A stretch of DNA of 64,000 nucleotides from an uncultured Alphaproteobacteria bacterium (GCA_902573325.1 CACGJH010000003.1:62001-126000); one strand, 5' to 3'; counted from the stretch's first letter, positions 26,358 to 36,859 are shown. Translations and numbers: made by a program. The notes: a model not told the origin generated them from the letters alone.

Positions 26358-28517
26358 TTATCCTACAACTATTTCATCAGTGACTAATGTACCATCCTCA
26401 ACAATCAATCCCATAGCTCCTGAGTCAAGAAGATTATTTTTATCTTCATATTCTAAAACTAATTTATTTTCTAAATATGCAGAAAGAACATTATCTTTAA
26501 TTTTAAGAGATAATTTATAATTTTTAAAATATTCTAAATTAAAATCTATCTCCTTTAAAACACTTACTTCATTTACCACTTTTATTAATTGAAGTTTGTT
26601 TGAAGAATTAATTACCAGTCCATAGTATCTATTTAAACCTTGTACTCTTACAGCAAGGCCGCCGGTAGTAAGTCTTTGCACTGCTATATCTGCGCTAACA
26701 GTATAGTTTTTCCAAGCTTCATTACCCGTAATGATAATCCCTCTCCCACTATCTTTTGTTATTCTAAATGTTCTTGCACCTACTTCCCATTTATCAACAG
26801 CATTTACCCAACTTGATTTCCACATAACAGCTTTTGATGTTTTCACACCCCGTTTATGTTCTCCAATATGTTTTGGTTTATAAAATGAACAATCTGGTTC
26901 TCCCGTAAATGTTAGATAGTTTATTAATAAGCTGCCAGAATTTGCTTCTTCAGATTCAATAGAAAATCCAACTTGAGTAATTGGATTTCCCTCAGTTGAA
27001 GGAATTTTCCATTTTAAGTTATGTGATTTACCTGGATACAAAATTATTTCCTCTGAATTAATTCTTTCATATTGATCATCTTTCCCAAACATATTTATGA
27101 AACATTTAACATTGATTGGTTTATCTGAACTTGTAACAAAATTAATTTCAGATTCAATTGTTTGACCAGAATATAATAATGGAGATGAAATAAAATTATA
27201 ACTTTGAAAAAATCTCTCTCTAGCTTTCCCCGTTAATTCGTGTAACTCTTGAGGAAAAAATACATCTACCAATGCTTCAGAGAAGACACCGGGCGCTACT
27301 CTATCAAATTTAATCTCAAGGGCTCTTTTTCCAATCTTACTATCATATTTTATATTTTGTACATGAGTTGAAATGTTCTTATTTTCTTTATAGTTAGCTC
27401 TCCACCCTTGAACTGAACCAGGCATTTCAAAATGAAATCTAGATCCATTTTTAGGCTGAACAATTTCCTCATTGTTCATTCTTTTTGCAGTATTAATTAC
27501 TTTATAAGCTTCAGTTAATGCGTCTGTCTGTGTTTCGCCACCATTTGCCGTAGGGCAATACATTCTATCTTGGATTGGAGAAAGATAATCTGGGCCATTA
27601 TTTAATCCCTCAAGTCCATTTTTAATTCCCATCAGGCAACCAACATTTCCTGAATTACAATCTGTATCTCGACCTGCAGTATTAACAATCATTAATGTTT
27701 TTTGAAGATCATCATCCCCAAATAATAATGATAGAATGATAATAGCATGGTTAGGTATCATGTGACACTCACCTAAATATTTATCATAATCATAGTTTTC
27801 AGCTAAAAATTCTCTTGCTTGCATCCAGTCACTATTACCTGATCGTATATTTTGTAATTCTCCAATTACTTTGTAAATCTCAGATGTATTTGGAATATAT
27901 TTTTTACTTTCATTAATAATTTTATTAATATCTTTTTCAATAAAAGCTAAAGACTCCATAGCGGCTACCATTTGTGCTCCGTAAATCGCTTCGCCATCAT
28001 GACTTACGCTTGCAGCTTTTTTTGCAAGATCAGCGGCTTTTTCTGGATCTCCTGGTGATACTAAAGCCCATCCATCAATAAATATTTGAGCTCCTATTTG
28101 TTGTGCAACAACTTCTCCATTTGTTTCAATAGAACCACTCATTGGAGCGTGAATGCCTGCCTTAAGGTTTTGGAACGCAGTATCCTCAGCTGAATGACCT
28201 CTACCTCCCCACCACAAAACAGTTTTATTTTCTATAAGATTATTTAACCAACTTTGACCAATTTGTTTTGGCGTAATGTTTGGATCATAATTATTTTCTC
28301 TTAAAGCTCTTAAAAAAGTAAAGGTACCAGTAATATCATCATCTGTTACTACTAAAGGAACATTTAATTTCTCATTTACATAGTAATTAATCTCACCTAA
28401 CTCTTCTAATATTCTTTCATGAGTCCATTGTTCAAAAGGACGTCCTAGATAAACACCAATTAACTTGCCAAGTACCCCTGCATATACTTTTTCTTCATAC
28501 ACTTTATCTAGTTTCAT
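26358..28517 (-). CDS. ADP-ribosylglycohydrolase-family protein, paralog A (three-domain)
   Basis: 719 residues with no signal peptide, so cytosolic. The N-terminal domain, about residues 1-345, is an ADP-ribosylglycohydrolase (ARH) fold. Metal-site acidic residues are D59-D61 in VTDDDITGTF and D284/D286 in GRDTDCNSGNVG, and SHDGEAIYG lies near 172-180. The middle part (about 360-560) looks like a beta-sandwich binding domain. The C-terminal part (about 590-719) resembles a concanavalin-like or DUF1080-like domain (WKNYTVSADI, GLNRYYGLVI). The family removes N- or O-linked ribosyl groups; the substrate here is unknown. It is the most divergent of four tandem copies (R rather than W before DTDC; IRSGNSDW rather than WSSGNLDW). 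Confidence 0.9.
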   Translation of the reverse strand: MKLDKVYEEKVYAGVLGKLIGVYLGRPFEQWTHERILEELGEINYYVNEKLNVPLVVTDDDITGTFTFLRALRENNYDPNITPKQIGQSWLNNLIENKTVLWWGGRGHSAEDTAFQNLKAGIHAPMSGSIETNGEVVAQQIGAQIFIDGWALVSPGDPEKAADLAKKAASVSHDGEAIYGAQMVAAMESLAFIEKDINKIINESKKYIPNTSEIYKVIGELQNIRSGNSDWMQAREFLAENYDYDKYLGECHMIPNHAIIILSLLFGDDDLQKTLMIVNTAGRDTDCNSGNVGCLMGIKNGLEGLNNGPDYLSPIQDRMYCPTANGGETQTDALTEAYKVINTAKRMNNEEIVQPKNGSRFHFEMPGSVQGWRANYKENKNISTHVQNIKYDSKIGKRALEIKFDRVAPGVFSEALVDVFFPQELHELTGKARERFFQSYNFISSPLLYSGQTIESEINFVTSSDKPINVKCFINMFGKDDQYERINSEEIILYPGKSHNLKWKIPSTEGNPITQVGFSIESEEANSGSLLINYLTFTGEPDCSFYKPKHIGEHKRGVKTSKAVMWKSSWVNAVDKWEVGARTFRITKDSGRGIIITGNEAWKNYTVSADIAVQRLTTGGLAVRVQGLNRYYGLVINSSNKLQLIKVVNEVSVLKEIDFNLEYFKNYKLSLKIKDNVLSAYLENKLVLEYEDKNNLLDSGAMGLIVEDGTLVTDEIVVG

Positions 28518-28541
28518 TATTTCTCCCCTTTTTTTATAAAT

Positions 28542-30704
28542 TTATTCTATAGATATTGAATTACTTTGAATTGCTCCATTTTCAGTTAAAAATCCCATCA
28601 TACCTTCCTCAAATGGATTAGATGAATCTTCTGCTTCAATTAGTAATTGATTATCAACATAACCTTGAAGTTTATTGCCATCTACTTTAAATTTTAAATC
28701 ATATTCTTTAAAATATTCTAAATTAAAATCTATTTCATTAAGTGTTTTTAATTCATATTCCATTTTATTAATCTTGAGTTTATTTTTAGAAGTTAACTCA
28801 AGAGAATAATATCTTTTTAAACCTTGAGACCTAACAATTAATCCAGCGGCAGATGCAAGAGGAATAGATATCTTTGAAGAAATTGAATAATCTTTCCATG
28901 TCTCACTCCCAGTCATTATGTGACCACGACCTATACCCCTTACTACTTTAAATGATTCATTATGTCGGTATTGCCATTTATCTACATCATTGACCCAAGC
29001 TCTTTTCCATAATTGACCGTAAACCTCCTCTTTATAAAATATGCCTCTTTTATATTCATCTATATGGTCAGGTCTTCTAAAAGTCATTTTTGGAGTTCCA
29101 GAGATATTTAAATAATTAATTAAAATTTTTCCTGAAACATTATCATCAGAATTAATACTAATACCTATCTGTCCTATTGGATTTGCAAAAGTATCAGGAA
29201 CAACCCATTCAATTGTATTATTTTCTTTACTCCTTAAATTAAAATCATCAGAAGATAATTTGATTAATTTATCTTCTTCTCCCCAATATTTAATAAATAA
29301 ATTAATTCGCAAATCTTTTTCAGATTGAGATATAATTTGTGCTTTGATCTTTTGTCCAGAATATACAATAGGACAAGCGACATAATCATAATGAAAATAT
29401 CTTTGAACTTGATAGCCTTCTAATTTTGTAAACCATTCTGGGAAAAAACTATCTACAAAAATTTCACTTGCAAGACCAAATGATAGATCATTAAAACTGA
29501 CTTGTAACGCTCTCGTTCCATTATCTGATTTATAATCAACATTAGATAAGCTTGTATTTAGATTGTTATCATTTGATTTATCAACCATCCATCCTTGTGT
29601 AGATGTTTCCATTTCAAAATTATATCTAGCATTATTTTTGATAACCTTGCTTTCAAGACCATTCATTTTTCTTGTTATATTAATAATGTTCTGACTTTCC
29701 AATAAAGCATCAGTCATTGTTTCAGAACCATATGCTGTTGGTAAATAAATGATATCATTTACAGGAGTTATATAGTCTGGACCCTGTTTAATTCCTTCTA
29801 ATCCATTTTTTATTCCTAAGATACAACCAACATTTCCTGAGTTACAATCTGTATCCCATCCTGCTGTATTGACGATCATTAAGGATTTTTGAAAATCATC
29901 ATCTCCGAATAACAACGATAAAATAATTAGTGCGTGATTAGGAACGATATGACAATTACCTGGAAATTTACTATACCCATACTTATCTTCAATCTTGGAT
30001 CTAGCTTGTTCCCAATCTAAATTACCAGAGCTCCAATCTTGGATATCAGAAATCAATTTATAAATTATTGAATCATTTGGAACAAATTTTTTACTGTCCT
30101 CTATTATTTTTTTTATATCTTTTTCTATAAATGCATAGGCTTCCATAGCAGCAACAACTTGAGCACCGTAAACAGATTCACCGTCATGACTAACACTCCC
30201 TGCTCTTTTTGCTAGATCAACAGCTTGTTCTGGATCACCTGGAGAAACCATTCCCCAGCCATCAATAAATATTTGCGCTCCGATTTGTTCCGCAATTACT
30301 TTACCATTTTTAGCAATGGAACCACTTTCAGGTGCGTGGATACCTTGTTTAAGATTCATGTATGCGCTTTCTTCAGTTAAAATTCCTTTTCCTGCCCACG
30401 CAAGTACAGTTTGATTTTCTAAACAATAATTTAACCAAGTTTGTCCAATTTGTTTTGGCGAAATATTTTTATCAAAATTAAAATGTTTAAGAGCATTTAT
30501 AAATCTAAAAGTACCTGTTAGATCATCATCTGTGACATGTATTGGAAAATCAAGTTTATCATTTACGTAATAATTAATTGGACCAAGTTCTTCCATGATC
30601 CTGTCATAATACCAACCTTCAAATGGTCTACCTAAATAAACACCAATAATTTTTCCTAGGACACCAGCATAAACTTTTTCTTCAAATACTTTATCTAAAT
30701 TCAT
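28542..30704 (-). CDS. ADP-ribosylglycohydrolase-family protein, paralog B
   Basis: 720 residues with the same three-domain layout as its neighbours. Acidic motifs are VTDDDLTGTF and GWDTDCNSGNVG. The segment that reads WWGG..EDTA in paralogs A and D is AWAGKGILTEESA here, a change shared only with paralog C and located between the two metal motifs, so a substrate-pocket difference is likely. The C-terminal domain has WKDYSISSKI and GLKRYYSLEL. It is 24 bases upstream of paralog A on the same strand, with its own GAGGGAGG-like ribosome-binding site before ATG. Activity is inferred from family membership. Confidence 0.9.
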   Translation of the reverse strand: MNLDKVFEEKVYAGVLGKIIGVYLGRPFEGWYYDRIMEELGPINYYVNDKLDFPIHVTDDDLTGTFRFINALKHFNFDKNISPKQIGQTWLNYCLENQTVLAWAGKGILTEESAYMNLKQGIHAPESGSIAKNGKVIAEQIGAQIFIDGWGMVSPGDPEQAVDLAKRAGSVSHDGESVYGAQVVAAMEAYAFIEKDIKKIIEDSKKFVPNDSIIYKLISDIQDWSSGNLDWEQARSKIEDKYGYSKFPGNCHIVPNHALIILSLLFGDDDFQKSLMIVNTAGWDTDCNSGNVGCILGIKNGLEGIKQGPDYITPVNDIIYLPTAYGSETMTDALLESQNIINITRKMNGLESKVIKNNARYNFEMETSTQGWMVDKSNDNNLNTSLSNVDYKSDNGTRALQVSFNDLSFGLASEIFVDSFFPEWFTKLEGYQVQRYFHYDYVACPIVYSGQKIKAQIISQSEKDLRINLFIKYWGEEDKLIKLSSDDFNLRSKENNTIEWVVPDTFANPIGQIGISINSDDNVSGKILINYLNISGTPKMTFRRPDHIDEYKRGIFYKEEVYGQLWKRAWVNDVDKWQYRHNESFKVVRGIGRGHIMTGSETWKDYSISSKISIPLASAAGLIVRSQGLKRYYSLELTSKNKLKINKMEYELKTLNEIDFNLEYFKEYDLKFKVDGNKLQGYVDNQLLIEAEDSSNPFEEGMMGFLTENGAIQSNSISIE

Positions 30705-30730
30705 TTTCCTCCCTCCAAATGAATATTATC

Positions 30731-32935
30731 TCAATTTATAGAAATTTCATCACTAATTATAGTTCCATTTTCAACAATACAGCCTATCATACCTTTTTCA
30801 AATTGATTTGATTTATCTTCTACCTCAATTAACAATTCATTGTTAATAAAGCCTTTTAAAAAATTATTATCAGCCTCAAAACGCATAAAGTATTCCTCAA
30901 ATGGCTCAAAAGAAAAATCTACTTCTTTTAATATTTTTAGACCATATTCCATTTTATTAATCTGTAATTTATTTGTTGATTTAATTTCTAATGAATAATA
31001 CCTCTGCAAACCCTGAGATCGAATTACTAATCCTCCAGATGATGCTAAACGAAACATTATTTTTGAAGTTACCGAATAATTTTTCCAATCAGAGGATCCT
31101 GTAAATACATGCCCTCTTGATGCATTTTTGATTAACCCAAATGAATTTTTTCCATAACTATACCATTTATCTACATCATTTACCCAAGCCAATTTCCATA
31201 ACTGACCATAATATTTTTCATCATCTGGAATATAAACACCATTTGTTAAAGATTTAATATTATGACTTGTCGTATTTACTTTGTCGTTTTTAATATGCTC
31301 AGGTTTTTTAAAAGTCATCTTAGGTATTCCAGAAATATCAATATAATTTATTAATATTTTACCTGATACTTGTTCATCAGATGCAATACTATATCCAAGT
31401 TGATTAATGGGATTTGATAATGTATCAGGAATAGTCCATTCTATTTTTTTTGTTCCATTTTCTGAGAAGTAAAATTCCTCCGAGCCTAATTTAAATAACT
31501 TATCTCCTTCACCATAATACTTAATAAATAATTTAATTTTTATATTTTTTTTCGTCTTCGATATAATTTCTGTTTTAATTTTTTGACCTGAGTAAACTGT
31601 AGGACAACCAACAAAACTGTAAACCATAAGCATCATTTCTTGTTGCTCATTCAATCTTGTAAATTCTTCTGGGAAAAATGTATTCACATATAATTCACTA
31701 TTAATTCCTTTTGTAAGATTGTTAAAATTTATCTCTAAAGCTCTTTTGCCAATAGCAGAGATATGTTCACAGTTTTTTAAAAAAGTATTTTGATTATTGT
31801 TATTTGATTTATCAATCATCCATCCTTGCGTAGATGTTTCCATTTCAAAATTATATCGAGCATTGTTTTTAATAGATTGATGTTCAAGGCCATCTAATTT
31901 TCTTCTAATATTAATTATATTCTGGCTTTCAGTTAATGCATCAGTCATAGTTTCTGAACCACGAGCAGATGTAATATATAAAGTGTCATTAACAGGTGTA
32001 ATAAAATCTGCACCTTTTTGAATGCCCTCTAGACCATTTTTAATACCCATATAACAGCCAACATTTCCAGAGTTACAATCTGTATCCCACCCTGCTGTAT
32101 TAACAATCATTAACGTTTTTTGAAAATCATCATCTCCAAATAAAAGAGCTAGAATTATCAAAGCATGATTTGGCACAATATGACAAAATCCTTGGTATTT
32201 GTCATATCCATAGTGTTCTTCAATTTTGAATCTAGCTTGTTCCCAATCTAAATTACCAGAACTCCAATCTTGAATATCTGAAATTAATTTATAAATCACA
32301 GAATTCTTAGGAATGTAACTTTTACAATGCTCAATTATTTTTTTTGTATCGCTTTCAATAAAAGCCATTGCTTCCATAGAAGCAACCATTTGAGCACCAT
32401 AAACAGACTCACCATCATGACTAACACTCCCTGCTCTTTTTGCTAAATCAGATGCAAAGTCTGGATCACCTGCTGCAATCATTCCCCAACCATCAATAAA
32501 TATTTGTGCACCAATTTGCTCTGCAATAATTTTACCATTCCTTTTAATTGATCCACTCTCTGGGGCTTCAATACCTTCTTTTAAATTTAAATACGCACTC
32601 TCTTCGGTCAATAATCCCTTTCCAGCCCATGCTAAAACAGCCTGATTTTCTAAACAATAATTTAACCACGTATCACCAATTTGCTTTGAAGTTATATTTC
32701 GATTAAAATTAAAGTCTTTAAAAGCTTTAATAAAAGTAAAAGTACCATTTAGATCATCATCTGTAACATGAAGAGGTAAATTTAATTTGTCGTTTACGTA
32801 ATAATAAATAGGCCCAAGTTCTTTCATTATTTTATCATAGGGCCAACCCTCAAATGGTCTTCCTAAATAAACTCCAATAATTTTTCCTAAGACACCAGCA
32901 TAAACTTTCTTTTCAAAATTATTATCTAATTTCAT
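30731..32935 (-). CDS. ADP-ribosylglycohydrolase-family protein, paralog C
   Basis: 734 residues, the longest of the four. The extra residues fall near the junction to the C-terminal domain (HNIKSLTNGVYIPDDE). Acidic motifs are VTDDDLNGTF, where the usual T after DDDL is N, and GWDTDCNSGNVG. It shares AWAGKGLLTEESA with paralog B and has MIAAGDPD where the others have SPGDP. The C-terminal binding-type domain is present (WKNYSVTSKI). The gene sits 26 bases from paralog B and 12 from paralog D in the same direction. Whether the DDDLN change affects catalysis is unknown. Confidence 0.9.
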   Translation of the reverse strand: MKLDNNFEKKVYAGVLGKIIGVYLGRPFEGWPYDKIMKELGPIYYYVNDKLNLPLHVTDDDLNGTFTFIKAFKDFNFNRNITSKQIGDTWLNYCLENQAVLAWAGKGLLTEESAYLNLKEGIEAPESGSIKRNGKIIAEQIGAQIFIDGWGMIAAGDPDFASDLAKRAGSVSHDGESVYGAQMVASMEAMAFIESDTKKIIEHCKSYIPKNSVIYKLISDIQDWSSGNLDWEQARFKIEEHYGYDKYQGFCHIVPNHALIILALLFGDDDFQKTLMIVNTAGWDTDCNSGNVGCYMGIKNGLEGIQKGADFITPVNDTLYITSARGSETMTDALTESQNIINIRRKLDGLEHQSIKNNARYNFEMETSTQGWMIDKSNNNNQNTFLKNCEHISAIGKRALEINFNNLTKGINSELYVNTFFPEEFTRLNEQQEMMLMVYSFVGCPTVYSGQKIKTEIISKTKKNIKIKLFIKYYGEGDKLFKLGSEEFYFSENGTKKIEWTIPDTLSNPINQLGYSIASDEQVSGKILINYIDISGIPKMTFKKPEHIKNDKVNTTSHNIKSLTNGVYIPDDEKYYGQLWKLAWVNDVDKWYSYGKNSFGLIKNASRGHVFTGSSDWKNYSVTSKIMFRLASSGGLVIRSQGLQRYYSLEIKSTNKLQINKMEYGLKILKEVDFSFEPFEEYFMRFEADNNFLKGFINNELLIEVEDKSNQFEKGMIGCIVENGTIISDEISIN

Positions 32936-32947
32936 ACTCTTATATTT

Positions 32948-35113
32948 TTACTCTATGCTTATTGAATTGGATGATAATGTTCCATCTTGTGTAACAAAAC
33001 CTATCATACCTGTTTCAAAAGAATTATCTTTATCGTGTGTTTCAATTAATAACTTATCATCAACATAACCCAATAATTTATTTCCATTCACTTCAAATTT
33101 TAATTCATATTCCTTATAAAACTCAAAGTTAAAATCGATTTCTTTTAATGTTTCTATTTCATAAAACATTTTATTAATCTGCAGTTTATTATTGGAAGTA
33201 AGTTCTAAAGAGTAATATCGCTTTACTCCTTGAGATCTAATTATTAATCCTCCAGCTGATGCTAATGGAAAGTTCACTTTTGAAGTAACGGTGTAATCTT
33301 TCCAGGAAGATGATCCTTGTAAAATATGACCTCTACCAACTCCATTGATAATTTTAAATGACTCTAACCACCTATATTGCCATTTATCGATATCATTTAC
33401 CCATGCTCTTTTCCATAATTGACCATAAAATTCTTGGTTAAAAAAATATCCATTTTTTGATGCATTTTCTATGTGTTCAGGTCTTTTAAATGTAACTTTT
33501 GGTGTGCCCGTAATATCAAGAAAATTAATTAGTAACTTTCCTGAAGTATTAACATCTGCTGATATGACAAATCCAATTTGTCCAATTGGATTTGCATGTG
33601 TATCTGGAACTATCCATTCAATTGATTTTACTTCATTATTTGAAAGCTCATATTCTTCAGCATCTATTTGTTTTAATTTATCTTCTTCACCCCAATATTT
33701 TATAAATAAAGTAACTTTAATATTATTTTTACTTTTTGAAATAATTTCAGTTTTAATCTTTTGTCCACTATGGACAATTGGACATCCAACAAAGTCATAG
33801 TGAAAAAATTTCTGCCGCTGAGATCCTTTTAGTTCAGTAAACCAGTCTGGAAAAAATGTATCAACATAGGCAACACTTGAATGCCCGATTGACAAATTAG
33901 AAAAGTCAATTTCTAATGCTCTTTCACCAATCTTGGTTTCATAAGGAACATTAGTGATTGTAGTATTTAAATTATTATCATTAGTCTTATTAATTTTCCA
34001 AGCTTGAGTAGAGCCTGGCATTTCAAAATTATATCTTGCATTTTCTTTTACTATCTTGTTTTCCATACCATTAATTCGTCTAGCAATATTAACAATATTT
34101 TGACTTTCTCTTAATGCGTCAGTCATCGTTTCAGCACCATTACTTGTTGGAAGAAAAATTGTATCATTAACTGGTGTAATATAGTCGGGTCCGTCTTTAA
34201 TACTCTCTAATCCATTTTTAATTCCAAGAAAACATCCGACATTTCCTGAATTACAATCTGTGTCCCAACCTGAAGTATTTACAATCATTAAGGATTTTTG
34301 AAAGTTATCATCTCCAAATAGTAATGCTAAAATAATTAATGCATGATTTGGTACAATATGAACGCCGCCTATAAATTTTTCATAACCATAAATATCATCT
34401 ATTTTTTCTCTTGCTTGTTCCCAGTCTAGATTACCAGAACTCCAATCTTGAATATCAGATATAAGTTTAAAAATTGTTGAATCTTTAGGGATATATCTTT
34501 TGCAATGCTCAATAATTTTTTTTGTATCTTTTTCTATAAACGCCATTGCTTCCATTGCAGCAACAACTTGAGCAGCATAAACAGATTCACCATCATGACT
34601 TACACTTCCAGCTTTTTTTGCAAAATCAGCTGCTTGATCTGGATCACCTGGCGAAACTAATCCCCATCCATCAATAAATATTTGAGCACCTATTTGCTCA
34701 GCAACAATTCGACCATTTGTTTTTATAGAACCACTATCTGGAGCATGAATACCTTGTTTAAGATTTTGATAAGCGGTATCTTCTGATGATGTTCCTTTAC
34801 CACCCCACCATAAAACAGCTTGGTTTTCCAAACAATAATTTAACCATGTTTGACCAATTTGTTTAGAAGAAATATTTTTATTAAAATTAAAATCTTTTAG
34901 AGCGTTGATGAATCTAAACGTTCCAGTCAAATCATCATCGGTGATTTGAACAGGCATATTTAATTTATCATTTACATAATAATTAATTGGGCCTAATTCT
35001 TTTATAATTCTATCATACCACCAACCCTCAAAAGGTCTGCCAAGATAGACACCTATGATTTTACCTAAAACTCCTGAATATACTTTCTCCTCATATTCTT
35101 TGTTAAGTTCCAT
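32948..35113 (-). CDS. ADP-ribosylglycohydrolase-family protein, paralog D
   Basis: 721 residues, the first of the four copies to be transcribed. Acidic motifs are ITDDDLTGTF and GWDTDCNSGNVG, with NTSGWD replacing NTAGWD. The pocket segment is WWGGKGTSSEDTA, like paralog A, while the rest of the chain is closer to B and C (DWSSGNLDWEQAR). The C-terminal domain reads WKDYTVTSKV and GVKRYYSLEL. It begins 15 bases after the second permease gene of the transporter, tying the enzymes to solute import. Confidence 0.9.
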   Translation of the reverse strand: MELNKEYEEKVYSGVLGKIIGVYLGRPFEGWWYDRIIKELGPINYYVNDKLNMPVQITDDDLTGTFRFINALKDFNFNKNISSKQIGQTWLNYCLENQAVLWWGGKGTSSEDTAYQNLKQGIHAPDSGSIKTNGRIVAEQIGAQIFIDGWGLVSPGDPDQAADFAKKAGSVSHDGESVYAAQVVAAMEAMAFIEKDTKKIIEHCKRYIPKDSTIFKLISDIQDWSSGNLDWEQAREKIDDIYGYEKFIGGVHIVPNHALIILALLFGDDNFQKSLMIVNTSGWDTDCNSGNVGCFLGIKNGLESIKDGPDYITPVNDTIFLPTSNGAETMTDALRESQNIVNIARRINGMENKIVKENARYNFEMPGSTQAWKINKTNDNNLNTTITNVPYETKIGERALEIDFSNLSIGHSSVAYVDTFFPDWFTELKGSQRQKFFHYDFVGCPIVHSGQKIKTEIISKSKNNIKVTLFIKYWGEEDKLKQIDAEEYELSNNEVKSIEWIVPDTHANPIGQIGFVISADVNTSGKLLINFLDITGTPKVTFKRPEHIENASKNGYFFNQEFYGQLWKRAWVNDIDKWQYRWLESFKIINGVGRGHILQGSSSWKDYTVTSKVNFPLASAGGLIIRSQGVKRYYSLELTSNNKLQINKMFYEIETLKEIDFNFEFYKEYELKFEVNGNKLLGYVDDKLLIETHDKDNSFETGMIGFVTQDGTLSSNSISIE

Positions 35114-35128
35114 CTTCCTCCCATTAAA

Positions 35129-35971
35129 CTAACCTTTTGTAGCACCACTGGTTAACCCAGCGATGAATCGTCTTTGAAAAAACATAAATAAAATAGCAAT
35201 TGGTGCAGCCATTAAAATAGATGCAGCGCTCACTAGTCCATAATCATTTGCAAACCTGCTTTGAAAAGCAAATAATATAGATGAAATAGGTTTATAATCA
35301 TCCGTAATAATAAAGGTAATTGCAAATAAAAATTCGTTCCAAACATTTAATGATACAATTAAAGCTGTAGTTAAAAATACAGGCCAAGATAATGGTAACG
35401 CTACTCTTGTAAATAATTGCATTGTTGAAGCTCCATCAAGTTTCGCAGCTTCAAAGAGTTCAGTTGGTAATTGAAGCATATAGGATCGAATTAAAAAAGT
35501 TGCAAAGGGTGCATTTAAGGCACTATAAATAATAATTAACCCAATCCTTGTGTCCAGAAGATACAAGCTTTTCCACATAAGAAATAATGGTAAAATATAT
35601 AATTGTGCGGGTATACTAATTCCAACTAATAGATATAAACCAACAACAACTGTTTGAATGCCTCTAGGATTTAAAGCGGCTAAACTAAATGCAGCAAGAC
35701 CAGAAACTGTTAAATTTAAAATTAACGTTCCTACAACAAGAGTCATTGAGTTAAAAAATATTTGAGTATAGTTACCATTTACCCAAGCATCATAATAATT
35801 CATCAATCTTATTTCAGATGGAAAGCCCAAAGGATTGGAACCAAATTCCTCAACAGGTTTTACAGAGTTAAAAATTAATACTAGTAATGGCAATATAATA
35901 GTTAAGGCCATAAAAAATAAAATGGAATGGTTTATATAACTAGATCTTTGTCTAAATTTTGCAGTTGCCAT
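35129..35971 (-). CDS. Carbohydrate ABC transporter permease (MalG type)
   Basis: 280-residue inner-membrane permease of the CUT1 sugar family with six predicted helices. The EAA loop is LFEAAKLDGASTMQLFTRVALP, standard for MalG-like proteins, and the C-terminus FFQRRFIAGLTSGATKG is the typical end of the family. It follows the MalF-type gene after nine bases and precedes paralog D by 15 bases. The ATPase that must energise it is not encoded in this cluster. Confidence 0.95.
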   Translation of the reverse strand: MATAKFRQRSSYINHSILFFMALTIILPLLVLIFNSVKPVEEFGSNPLGFPSEIRLMNYYDAWVNGNYTQIFFNSMTLVVGTLILNLTVSGLAAFSLAALNPRGIQTVVVGLYLLVGISIPAQLYILPLFLMWKSLYLLDTRIGLIIIYSALNAPFATFLIRSYMLQLPTELFEAAKLDGASTMQLFTRVALPLSWPVFLTTALIVSLNVWNEFLFAITFIITDDYKPISSILFAFQSRFANDYGLVSAASILMAAPIAILFMFFQRRFIAGLTSGATKG

Positions 35972-35980
35972 TTGTAATTT

Positions 35981-36859
35981 TTATACCTCCCAACCCAAAC
36001 GCCTTAGAAGTGCAAAGAAGCCAACTATTATACCCACATAGAAGAACATCATAACACCGATAGTAGATGCATAGCCAACATTCATTCGTTGAAACGCTTG
36101 AGAGTATAGATGATTAGCTACAACTTCTGAGCTATATGCTGGGCCTCCCATTGTTAAAATATAAACATAATCAAATGTTGGAACAGACCAAATAATTATA
36201 ATGATTAAAGATAATATAAAAATTGGTCTTATCATTGGTATAGTAATGTATCTAAATTTTTGAAATTTCGTTGCACCTTCAATATCTGCAGCTTCATAAA
36301 GAGACTCATCTACTTGATACATACCAGTTAAATAAATGATAACTAAGAAACCCCAGAAGTGCCACATGTCAACCCAGGCAACGGCGTATAACGCTGTTTC
36401 TTTCATAGCAAAAGGTGATTTTGAGAGAAAATCAATACCTTGGTTTTCAAACCATCCGCCCAGTCCATGTTTTGGATGAAAGATATATCTCCAAATTAAA
36501 CAATTAACTATACTTGCTAAAATATAAGGGAAAAAATAAACGAGTCTGTAAAAAAGCTGCCCTCTTTTAATTCCAGTTAAGAGATAAGCTATGATCAAAG
36601 CGACAATTACTGGAATAGTTAAAAACATTATTGTCCATATGAAATTATGATAAACAGCCTTTTTGAAAATTCTATCCCTAAATAATTCTTCAAAATTTTC
36701 TAAACCTACATAGTTTATTTTTCCAAAACCATTCCAATCAGTTAAACATAAGAGTAAACTGAGTATAGATGGAAATGCTATAACAAAGAAATGTATGAAC
36801 AATACTGGCATTAAAAAATACCATGATATTGCGTTTATATTAGTCAAAAACTTTGGCAT
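35981..36859 (-). CDS. Carbohydrate ABC transporter permease (MalF/UgpA type)
   Basis: 292-residue permease with six predicted helices and the EAA loop LYEAADIEGATKFQKFRYIT. The N-terminus is short, without the large periplasmic loop of E. coli MalF, as in UgpA-like members. It pairs with the MalG-type protein downstream. The binding-protein gene lies 59 bases upstream, separated by a strong hairpin. Confidence 0.95.
   Translation of the reverse strand: MPKFLTNINAISWYFLMPVLFIHFFVIAFPSILSLLLCLTDWNGFGKINYVGLENFEELFRDRIFKKAVYHNFIWTIMFLTIPVIVALIIAYLLTGIKRGQLFYRLVYFFPYILASIVNCLIWRYIFHPKHGLGGWFENQGIDFLSKSPFAMKETALYAVAWVDMWHFWGFLVIIYLTGMYQVDESLYEAADIEGATKFQKFRYITIPMIRPIFILSLIIIIIWSVPTFDYVYILTMGGPAYSSEVVANHLYSQAFQRMNVGYASTIGVMMFFYVGIIVGFFALLRRLGWEV

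Noticed and set aside
33471..33800. A 109-codon plus-strand open frame opposite paralog D
   Set aside because: It is antisense to a strongly conserved coding region, lacks a ribosome-binding site and shows no protein-like pattern.
26358..35113. Treating the ARH array as an assembly duplication
   Set aside because: The four copies differ strongly in DNA and protein sequence and in length, so they are old paralogs, not repeated contig segments.
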